In this document: positions 7,837 to 13,977 of the stretch, one piece after another | Numbering within the stretch: the stretch's first letter is position 1 | Layout of the letters: each line of letters starts with the position of its first letter | Origin: Candidatus Paceibacterota bacterium | GTDB lineage: Bacteria; Patescibacteriota; Minisyncoccia; Phycocordibacterales; CAINVO01 | Direction: 5' to 3' | Assembly (NCBI GenBank): GCA_028714275.1 | Contig: JAQTMP010000002.1 | Span: forward strand, 1 to 36,504 | Length of the DNA: 36,504 bases | Made by a program: the position numbers and the translations under genes | The notes under the pieces: model-generated | Database searches by the model: none | Told to the model about the DNA's origin: nothing | Seen by the model: the letters and a program-made list of their open reading frames with translations, nothing else

Positions 7837-8502
7837 ATGCTAATCATTGCTGGTCTCGGAAATCCAGGAGAAGAATACCTAAATACGCGACACAATGTCG
7901 GCCGGATGGTCGCACAGGCTTTTGCCAAAAGAAATGATTTTCCGGATTTTATTTTTAGTAAAAAATACAATGCCTTGATTTCGGAACGAGTAATGACAGT
8001 CGTGTTTGAAACAAATATGCTCAAAAAAGGCAAACCCACTGGCGCTCATAAACTCTCAAAAAAAACTAAAGAAAAGGTGATGGTAATCCTGCCAGAAACC
8101 TTCATGAATAAAAGCGGCAGCGCCCTCAAGCCTCTAGTGTCAAATGCTAAGAAAGCTGAGCAGCTCATTGTCATCCATGATGATTTAGACTTGGCCTTTG
8201 GATCATCAAAATTGGCTTTCAATCGAGGGTCAGGAGGTCACCGTGGGGTGGAGTCTGTGATCCGCGCCCTCAAGACGGAGGCTTTTACACGTTTAAAGAT
8301 AGGGATTTCTCCCTCGACTCCTAGTGGCAAAATCAAAAAGCCCTCAAATGACAAAATTTTAGATTTTATTATTGGAAAATTTAAACCTGCTGAGCTAGAA
8401 CAGATGAAGAAAATTTCAAAAGAATCTGCGGACTATGTGAAAATAATTCTAGAAGAGGGTAGGTCTCATGCTGCAGGGAGTATAAATAACAAAAAGAAGT
8501 AG
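7837..8502 (+). CDS. pth: Peptidyl-tRNA hydrolase
   Basis: A 221-aa Pth1-family enzyme that releases tRNA from dropped-off peptidyl-tRNA. The N-terminus MLIIAGLGNPGEEYLNTRHNVG includes catalytic His19. The conserved LPETFMNKSGSAL, HDDLDL and GSGGHRGVESVI motifs all follow. It is somewhat longer than typical (about 190 aa) because of a Lys-rich insert around residues 60-80. The start at 7837 restores the canonical N-terminus, and the upstream nine codons are excluded. The extended -10 directly upstream implies a leaderless transcript. The stop codon lies inside the left arm of the terminator hairpin. Confidence 0.95.
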   Translation: MLIIAGLGNPGEEYLNTRHNVGRMVAQAFAKRNDFPDFIFSKKYNALISERVMTVVFETNMLKKGKPTGAHKLSKKTKEKVMVILPETFMNKSGSALKPLVSNAKKAEQLIVIHDDLDLAFGSSKLAFNRGSGGHRGVESVIRALKTEAFTRLKIGISPSTPSGKIKKPSNDKILDFIIGKFKPAELEQMKKISKESADYVKIILEEGRSHAAGSINNKKK

Positions 8503-8563
8503 GACCTTTCTCATTAAAGCGCTCGAAGACTCGCTAACCCGTTCGAAAGGTCCTACTTTTTTT
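8497..8563 (+). terminator. pth terminator with a large loop
   Basis: A perfect 14-bp stem (8497-8510 with 8545-8558, AAGTAGGACCTTTC / its complement) encloses a 34-nt loop and is followed by a run of T. The left arm contains the pth stop codon. Inside the loop, AGCG (8518-8521) can pair with CGCT (8532-8535). Confidence 0.75.
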
Positions 8564-8590
8564 ATAATTGGTGGAAAGGTAAAAAAAAGA

Positions 8591-8621
8591 CCGGAGCTCC
8601 CACTGGTGTGTGGGGCTCCGG
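8591..8621 (-). terminator. Terminator of the 8681-9055 gene
   Basis: CCGGAGCTCC pairs with GGGGCTCCGG around a roughly 10-nt loop. On the minus strand the stem is followed by GTC and a run of nine T. This supports transcription of the minus-strand gene upstream. Confidence 0.7.
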
Positions 8622-8680
8622 CTTTGATTTTTTCCGTCAGCCAGCTTTTTGGCTGGCCAGACCAGAAGAGTACCGTGCTT

Positions 8681-9055
8681 TTAGCAGGCGGCCGCCGCGA
8701 TGGCTGTAGTCAGCCGACCGCGACCGGATTCCCGCGCGGCCACTCTCAACCGCAGAAGGTCCTCAGCCTTTTGGAAAAAGGTATGGACCGCTTCGCCGTT
8801 TGAAGGTTGGTCGAAGTGGAACACTTCGAGCTTTGTCGTCCGAAAGGCCTTGCAGGCATCCGGCGGCACAACCTCTGTATCCAAAACCACCATGTTGGGA
8901 TGGTCGGAGTTGAAGTAGAGGCTGGTCGCACACTGATTCTGGACATCCAGGTCAACGATCAGGCTTTTCAGGCCTTGATGATCGCTGATATGTGCTGTGC
9001 TGAGGACTGCGGCATTGAGGACGATGACGGTGAACAACCGATTATGAATTGTCAT
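8681..9055 (-). CDS. Hypothetical, possibly exported protein
   Basis: A 124-aa protein that I do not recognise. Residues 1-22 (MTIHNRLFTVIVLNAAVLSTAH) resemble a short signal peptide or anchor. The middle is mixed beta with NFDHPN/VVLDTEVVPPDACKAF-type segments. The tail is Arg/Ala-rich and ends in AAAAC. The strong minus-strand terminator at 8591-8621 argues that the frame is real. No SD precedes the ATG, although TACTAT occurs upstream near 9080. It lies between pth and the branched element after rpsA. Base composition is more GC-rich than in neighbours, so it may be acquired. Confidence 0.5.
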   Translation of the reverse strand: MTIHNRLFTVIVLNAAVLSTAHISDHQGLKSLIVDLDVQNQCATSLYFNSDHPNMVVLDTEVVPPDACKAFRTTKLEVFHFDQPSNGEAVHTFFQKAEDLLRLRVAARESGRGRLTTAIAAAAC

Positions 9056-9114
9056 TTTTCTAAAAAGTCTGTAGCAAATAGTAAGGCATTATTGGCTTTG
9101 TGTCAATGGTAATA

Positions 9115-9229
9115 ACAAAATCCTCCACCTACTTGACGGAAACTTGCGCAGGCGCGTCGGCGCCGAGCAGAGCAGAAAAGTCAGCAGACTTTTACGCGTG
9201 TTCCGGAAAGTAGGTGGAGGATTTTGTTT
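9115..9229. repeat. Branched inverted-repeat element B, after rpsA
   Basis: A perfect 21-bp outer stem (9115-9135 with 9209-9229) continues through a 2x2 internal loop into CGGAA/TTCCG. It encloses two hairpins, GGCGC-gtcg-GCGCC (9152-9165) and AAAAGTC-agca-GACTTTT (9177-9194). The core segments CTTGCGCAG, CGGCGCCGAGCAGAGCA, CAGCAGA and GCGTGT recur in element C on the opposite strand. It begins a few nt after the rpsA stop. On the minus strand the outer stem ends in TTTTGTTATT, so it could also terminate rpsA. Confidence 0.7.
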
Positions 9230-9233
9230 ACTA

Positions 9234-10340
9234 CTATTTCACAAAGCCTAGTGCCATCTTCTGTTCTTTTGGATCAAAAAGATTGATTTTGAAACTATAG
9301 CTTTTACCGAGTTCGATGGTTTCTCGAAGCTTGGCTTCAGTGCCAAATTCTGATACATGTACAAGTCCAGCCACACCTTCTTCGATACTAGCCAGAGCTC
9401 CGTGTTTGTTGAACTTAATCACTACACCGGTGACGACATCATCTTTTTTATATTTCTTACTTGCAGCCTTCCAAGGGTTTTCTTTGAGGGCTTTGATGGA
9501 AAGGGAAATTTTGCCATCTTTAATTTCGATAATTTTTACTTTTACCTTATCTCCGACTTTAAAGAGGGCGCGAGGATCTTCGACGAGCGCCCAGTCAATC
9601 TCTGAAATATGGACTAGGCCTTCGAGACCTTCCTCAAGTTTTACAAAGACTCCGAAATCTACCATGCCAGTGACATTTCCTTCGACTTCATCGCCGACAG
9701 CATATTTGCCCACGATTTTTTCCTTGTCTTTCTGCTCAGGATTTTTTTCTGAGAAAATAAGCTTGCCTTCTTTTGGAGAAGCGGAAATAATGACTACGGA
9801 AATACGCTTGCCGAGAAGTTTTTTGAGCTCGTCCAGGATTTTATCTTTATCGCCGTCAAGGACTCGAGGGTAGTGGTCGCTCTTGAGCTGAGAAGCAGGC
9901 AAAAATCCCTGGATACCTTGCCATGAGAGGATAAGACCACCCTTGTTGGCCTCGACGACGGGAAGATCGAAAGCGGTTTTCAAACGGATAGCTTCTTCGG
10001 CTTCACTCCAGATGAGGGCTTGTTTAGCTTCTTTTAGAGAGAGCTCAATATAGCCTTCGGGGTGATCATAGCCAACAACCTTGGCGGCGATGCTATCTCC
10101 TATATTTACTTTTTTAATAATATCGCGGGCGTTGATATATTCACGGCCGTAAATAATACCGGTACCGTATGGGTGCAAGTCCACAAACACACCTTTTTTG
10201 TCGATGGCGATGACAGGACCTTCTACAATGTCAGCCACGCTTGGAGGAGTGACAGTGTCGTTGAGCATCTTGCCCATGGGACTGTCCTTTTTACTGTCCT
10301 TTATGTCCTTAATGGTTTCTTTATCTGCTGTTTTAATCAT
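9234..10340 (-). CDS. rpsA: S1-domain ribosomal protein bS1
   Basis: A 368-aa RNA-binding protein with four S1/OB repeats, at roughly residues 35-105, 120-195, 210-285 and 295-367. The third (GNVTGMVDFGVFVKLEEGLEGLVHISEI) is closest to consensus. It is shorter than the six-repeat proteobacterial S1, as in Gram-positives and CPR. It probably helps 30S bind unstructured mRNA, which suits a genome whose core genes lack SDs. The leader can form a nested stem (10351-10406), and the element at 9115-9229 follows the stop. Confidence 0.88.
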   Translation of the reverse strand: MIKTADKETIKDIKDSKKDSPMGKMLNDTVTPPSVADIVEGPVIAIDKKGVFVDLHPYGTGIIYGREYINARDIIKKVNIGDSIAAKVVGYDHPEGYIELSLKEAKQALIWSEAEEAIRLKTAFDLPVVEANKGGLILSWQGIQGFLPASQLKSDHYPRVLDGDKDKILDELKKLLGKRISVVIISASPKEGKLIFSEKNPEQKDKEKIVGKYAVGDEVEGNVTGMVDFGVFVKLEEGLEGLVHISEIDWALVEDPRALFKVGDKVKVKIIEIKDGKISLSIKALKENPWKAASKKYKKDDVVTGVVIKFNKHGALASIEEGVAGLVHVSEFGTEAKLRETIELGKSYSFKINLFDPKEQKMALGFVK

Positions 10341-10350
10341 ATATGGTTAG

Positions 10351-10406
10351 AGCCACAAGGTTCGCATGAAAGTCTGTCATAACACAATGCGAGGTTACTT
10401 GTGGCT
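10351..10406 (-). promoter_or_regulatory. Nested stem in the rpsA 5' leader
   Basis: Arms AGCCACAAG (10351-10359) and CTTGTGGCT (10398-10406) enclose a second helix TCGCAT/ATGCGA (10362-10367, 10387-10392). The structure ends 10 nt before the rpsA ATG. Its position suggests autogenous control by S1, but no binding evidence is visible in sequence. Confidence 0.45.
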
Positions 10407-10467
10407 AAACTATTAATAATGGAGACAATATATATTAAAAGGGATATTTTTGCAATTAAAATACAAA

Positions 10468-10494
10468 CCCCCGACCAGCAAACCTGGTCGGGGG
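10468..10494 (-). terminator. Terminator of the glycosylase-like gene
   Basis: CCCCCGACCAG and CTGGTCGGGGG form an 11-bp perfect stem with loop CAAAC. On the minus strand it is followed by TTTGTATTTT. It lies 10 nt after the stop of the 10505-11845 gene. Confidence 0.8.
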
Positions 10495-10504
10495 GGGATT
10501 CAAC

Positions 10505-11845
10505 TCAAATCAGCATCACCTCGGTCTCGCTGCCCACACCGTTTGTTCCATCCTTTCCAATAAACTGAAGCGCCTGCTCTTTGGCGGCCTGTTTGTCCCA
10601 TTCACTGGTCGGGACTTTGATAGGCACCTCCGATAGATTGAAAAGAAGAACATCCGTTTCCGGCGTAGATCTATAGCGGAGCCGAAGCTGGCCTCCGAGA
10701 TAGTATGGAGCCGACGGCACCGCAAACTTGCAACTGTCCGCCACGGGACACATCCGACAGGAGCGGTCGTAAGCTGCAAGCTGAGCTTCGCCCCAGGTCG
10801 GCGCCACGTGGAGGACACGCGACTTCCTTCCAGGACTTTTGGTGGCATTTTCAAACAACGCCAATCCATCTTCCGGTCTGGGTTTGTGCCCCAATTGCTT
10901 CTTCCGATTGGTCCGGAGCTTTTGCTGCTCCTTTCTTTTCTCGGATTTGTCCGGAGTCTGACTTTCGTTGTCCGGATGCCACGAACACATGGCTCTTGAG
11001 AAAAGCCAAAGGGCATCACAGAGCTCGACCATGTCGATCTTGCTTTGCTCGCAGTAGCTTTGAGCGGCTTCTCTCGCAGTGCTGAGCAGCTGGGGAGAAA
11101 ACACATTGTCACCTACCTGCATGTTCCAGTTTGGCTTGATGATCTCGTTTGAGAGCAACATCCTGAGGACATGAAAGTCCACAGGCACCGGAATGGTGTG
11201 TCGATCGACCAGGTTTGTCTCAGCCAAGAAGTAAGTAATCATGCTGACCATCTTGTGCTGAAAACCCAGAAAGCCGTTTGGCGAACTGAGTTTAAACTTG
11301 CCGCTGTTGGCGATGCGATCAACTAGGTCATCAAATGAATTGACCTGATCAAACAAGCGTCGTGGATCAGATTGCCAAAACTTGTGAAGTTTGATGGCAT
11401 TTAAAATCCAAAAACGGGCGTTTTCCTCGTGGCTGAAGCCTAATCCGTGCGCCTGGAGCTCACTTCTGAGCTCCTGATAAACTTTCTCCTTGGTCAACAG
11501 GGCAATCAGCTTTGGGCCGTAGGGAATCTCCCCATTTTTGAGGGCCAGATTCCGTATTTTTTTGACCAGGTAGCCCGGAACAAACAAATACGGCTTCCTT
11601 TCATGGATGAGGGTGAGCTGTTGCACGGCGACCTTGCTATCAATGCCTCCGCGCATGTAGTAGCAGACGGTCCACAAGAAAACGGCATGTTCAGAGCCGC
11701 CAAAAATCAAGTTGTCGGGCATGTTTTGCCTGATCTGGGGCGGAGTGCTGTGATCGAAAGGGTGTTGCTTGACGCGAAGCCTAGCAATCAACCTATCAAA
11801 AACCGCAAAAGCCCGTTTCCAATCGATAACGTAAGAATATTGCAT
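10505..11845 (-). CDS. HhH-GPD-type DNA glycosylase-like protein with split Fe-S motif
   Basis: A 446-aa protein. Residues 191-206 (GFLGFQHKMVSMITYF) look like a degenerate helix-hairpin-helix, with K198 in the lysine position. IPVPVDFHVLRML (218-230) matches the catalytic PVDxHVxR segment (D223). C287 (WLFSRAMC) and C363-X2-C366-X5-C372 reproduce the EndoIII/MutY [4Fe-4S] ligands, except that about 75 basic residues replace the usual X6 between the first two Cys. It may be a base-excision enzyme of unknown specificity. The start at 11845 follows SD AAAGGAGG by 6 nt, and a longer frame to 11902 is rejected. It is divergent from the nuclease-like gene at 12077. Confidence 0.55.
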   Translation of the reverse strand: MQYSYVIDWKRAFAVFDRLIARLRVKQHPFDHSTPPQIRQNMPDNLIFGGSEHAVFLWTVCYYMRGGIDSKVAVQQLTLIHERKPYLFVPGYLVKKIRNLALKNGEIPYGPKLIALLTKEKVYQELRSELQAHGLGFSHEENARFWILNAIKLHKFWQSDPRRLFDQVNSFDDLVDRIANSGKFKLSSPNGFLGFQHKMVSMITYFLAETNLVDRHTIPVPVDFHVLRMLLSNEIIKPNWNMQVGDNVFSPQLLSTAREAAQSYCEQSKIDMVELCDALWLFSRAMCSWHPDNESQTPDKSEKRKEQQKLRTNRKKQLGHKPRPEDGLALFENATKSPGRKSRVLHVAPTWGEAQLAAYDRSCRMCPVADSCKFAVPSAPYYLGGQLRLRYRSTPETDVLLFNLSEVPIKVPTSEWDKQAAKEQALQFIGKDGTNGVGSETEVMLI

Positions 11846-11901
11846 CTGACGCCTCCTTTCTGTTGGATGTTGTATGTCATGGTGCTTATTGTTCTGAGGC
11901 A

Positions 11902-11930
11902 ACGATACGCGTTTAAATTTTGTTTGTAAA
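11902..11930 (-). promoter_or_regulatory. Promoter of the glycosylase-like gene
   Basis: On the minus strand, TTTACA (11925-11930) is followed by a 17-nt spacer and TATCGT (11902-11907). A leader of about 50 nt ends in a consensus SD. Confidence 0.35.
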
Positions 11931-12076
11931 GAGCCTCTTCCTCTTTGTCAGTTTTTATTTTTTAATATGTTGTCCACAGGCTTTTACACTGTTTTTAAAA
12001 ATTATTTTTGACAAATGAAGGTACAATAAAATCAGAATAAAAAATAGCTCAAAACCCAACTGGAAAGGAGGGTAAA

Positions 12077-12919
12077 GTGAAAAGATTAACAATCAGAAAT
12101 ACGGGCAGATCTTTATCTGGCAGGAATTTTTATGCCGCGGCCAATCAAGTGATTGAAGTGGTCGCCAGCTTCGGTGAAGAGCTGTGTGCCAAGATCACCG
12201 GCGGAGAAGTTGTCTCGACAGACCAGGACTATGCATCCTTTGCGGATGTGTTTGTCGAGGATCATAGCCTCGCAGTCCAAGTCAAGATGTGCAACCATCG
12301 TCATGCGCATCGGCCGACAATCTCCCAGGTCGTCACTCTTCACGAGCAGGTAAAGGAAGTCAGCTTTTTGGTAAACGTTATGCACGGCGTTTACGCCCTC
12401 GTTTTTTATGGGGGAGTTGGTCTAGGGGGTATCAATCGGGGCAAGTCCAAGATTCTGAGTAGGAAGCTTGGGCGTGAAGGTAAAAAAGTTGTAATTGGTC
12501 GGGAGCTTCAGTACATATATTTCATCGACGTCGAGTTGATGAACTACCTTGCCACAGAAAAGGCTTACGAACATCTTCGCAAGTCTGGCAAAGTCAAAGT
12601 GTGTGCGGAACGAAAGCTCTACTCCAAGATTGACAAGACCGTCCTGTACTTGAATCGGACTTTCCTGCAAGGTTTTGTGGGACAGCCAGTCCAACAGACT
12701 TACAGGGATATGCTCGATGCAAGTTTGGGAAGCGGTGACTGGAGGATCAGAAAGGAGAAAATTAATCTCCGGTTCACCACCTCAGTGGGTCTTGTCCGAA
12801 AGGCTCTGCCCATCATCATGGTGGGTTCAAGGGAGGTCGTCAAAAGCCTCCGAAAAATGGTCAGAAAAGCTGACGGCATCAAAATCCCGTTGGCTAATGG
12901 CAACCAGCCACATTTGTAA
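12077..12919 (+). CDS. Putative PD-(D/E)XK-like nuclease
   Basis: A 280-aa protein starting at GTG 12077, 4-5 nt after a strong SD (AAAGGAGGG). An N-terminal helix with E34/E35 precedes ADVFVEDHSLAVQVK (residues 56-70). D57 followed by Q68-x-K70 resembles the PD-(D/E)XK core in its QxK variant, as seen in Mrr-type and some resolvase-like enzymes. The rest (FYGGVGLGGINRG, FIDVELMNYL, then a basic C-terminal half) is unrecognised. It is divergent from the glycosylase-like gene with a 231-nt spacer, so the two may act together. The nuclease assignment rests on one motif. Confidence 0.42.
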   Translation: MKRLTIRNTGRSLSGRNFYAAANQVIEVVASFGEELCAKITGGEVVSTDQDYASFADVFVEDHSLAVQVKMCNHRHAHRPTISQVVTLHEQVKEVSFLVNVMHGVYALVFYGGVGLGGINRGKSKILSRKLGREGKKVVIGRELQYIYFIDVELMNYLATEKAYEHLRKSGKVKVCAERKLYSKIDKTVLYLNRTFLQGFVGQPVQQTYRDMLDASLGSGDWRIRKEKINLRFTTSVGLVRKALPIIMVGSREVVKSLRKMVRKADGIKIPLANGNQPHL

Positions 12920-12922
12920 ATC

Positions 12923-12969
12923 AAAGGTCCGAGTAGCTCATGTCACCACACATGCGCTGCTCGGCCTTT
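12923..12969 (+). terminator. Terminator of the nuclease-like gene
   Basis: AAAGGTCCGAGTAGC pairs with GCTGCTCGGCCTTT with mismatches. An inner CATGT/ACATG helix is present, and the stem is followed by a TTTTTCTTTTCT run. It lies 4 nt after the stop. Confidence 0.7.
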
Positions 12970-13011
12970 TTCTTTTCTCATCCTTTTTCTCTTTTCTTGG
13001 CCAGAAGTCTA

Positions 13012-13020
13012 TGCTACAAT
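13012..13020 (+). promoter_or_regulatory. Extended -10 of the MBL-fold gene
   Basis: TGCTACAAT, identical to the box before pth, ends 9 nt before ATG 13030. No convincing -35 and no SD. Confidence 0.5.
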
Positions 13021-13029
13021 ATCCCCACT

Positions 13030-13698
13030 ATGGTCATCACTTATCAAGGTTTAGAGTGCTTCAAGCTCCAATTTGGAGACCTCACGGTGGTGACCAATCC
13101 ACCGGCTAGAGACTCCGTTTTTAAAACCTCCAAGTTCGGGGCTGATGTGGTTCTGCAAACGGTCCTCGACGAAGATATGGCTGGAGGCGAGGACTATTCC
13201 TATGGAGACAAAAAGCCCTTTATTATCAATGGACCTGGTGAATATGAAACTCGGGGCGTTTTTATTCGAGGTTTTCCTTCAGTGTCAAAATACCATTCTG
13301 CTAACGATAAAACAGATAGTGACGAAGGTGAATCAATCAACACTATATATACTTTCCAAATAGACGGAATCAATCTCTGTTTTCTGGGCGCCCTCGGGTC
13401 CACTGATCTGAAGCCAGAGACAGTGGAGGGCATCGATACGGTGGATATTCTTTTTGTGCCAATAGGCGGAGAGGGGGTGCTGACAGCCGCAGAAGCTTAC
13501 AAACTAGGCGTCAAGCTTGAAGCTAAACTCATTATTCCTATGCATTACGAAGGGACCAATGGAAAAATAAAAGAAGAGGCGCTTAAAACTTTTTTGAAGG
13601 AAGCAGGGGAATCAGCCGCTCCGACGGACAAACTCACTATCAAGAAAAAAGATTTGGAAGGTAAAGAAGGTGACGTGGTAGTGCTTTCAAAGGTATAA
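13030..13698 (+). CDS. MBL-fold (beta-lactamase-like) hydrolase, UlaG/UPF0173-like
   Basis: A 222-aa protein. Its N-terminus MVITYQGLECFKLQFGDLTVVTNPP matches the WxGHA..ietg..ilidP start of UPF0173/UlaG-like proteins. A short-loop PGEYETRGVFIRGFP segment and a C-terminal KLIIPMHYEGTNGK (HxxP/H-Y) strand also fit. The usual HxHxDH zinc motif is not visible, so metal binding and activity are doubtful. The start is placed at ATG 13030, after an extended -10 box. The 30 extra upstream codons overlap the previous terminator and are rejected. It is followed by a small membrane protein and gyrA. Confidence 0.72.
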   Translation: MVITYQGLECFKLQFGDLTVVTNPPARDSVFKTSKFGADVVLQTVLDEDMAGGEDYSYGDKKPFIINGPGEYETRGVFIRGFPSVSKYHSANDKTDSDEGESINTIYTFQIDGINLCFLGALGSTDLKPETVEGIDTVDILFVPIGGEGVLTAAEAYKLGVKLEAKLIIPMHYEGTNGKIKEEALKTFLKEAGESAAPTDKLTIKKKDLEGKEGDVVVLSKV

Positions 13699-13734
13699 TG
13701 TAAACTAAAATAGTAATGAGTAAAAAGTAAAAAA

Positions 13735-13971
13735 ATGCAAAATTTTATTAAAAAATTACATGAAAAGCCTGAGTCGTATCGTCACATGGTGGCGCTCGGT
13801 GTCAGTTTCGGGGTGACCATTTTGATTTTTGGGATCTGGCTGCATTCTTTTATTGCTGGTTTGTCTTCAAATCAAGCTTTGGCTGGGGTGGCCGCTGCCA
13901 ACCCTCTATCCGCTTTGGGAGAGACTATTAGTCAGGGTTATCAAAACAGTCAAAATAGTTCACAAAAATAA
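13735..13971 (+). CDS. Small single-helix membrane protein
   Basis: A 78-aa protein with a basic amphipathic N-terminus (MQNFIKKLHEKPESYRH) and one membrane helix at about residues 18-42. A polar Gln/Ser-rich tail (SQGYQNSQNSSQK) probably faces outside. It has an A-rich leader without SD. It sits 36 nt after the MBL gene and 6 nt before gyrA, so it is likely cotranscribed. I recognise no family. Confidence 0.65.
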   Translation: MQNFIKKLHEKPESYRHMVALGVSFGVTILIFGIWLHSFIAGLSSNQALAGVAAANPLSALGETISQGYQNSQNSSQK

Positions 13972-13977
13972 ACGCAT

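Noticed and set aside
10516..11112. Alternative minus-strand frame inside the glycosylase-like gene
   Set aside because: It overlaps the SD-supported main frame and has atypical Ser/Arg-rich content of a shadow frame.
11964..11976. DnaA-box-like TTGTCCACA
   Set aside because: A single imperfect box without a cluster or AT-rich unwinding repeat does not support an origin.
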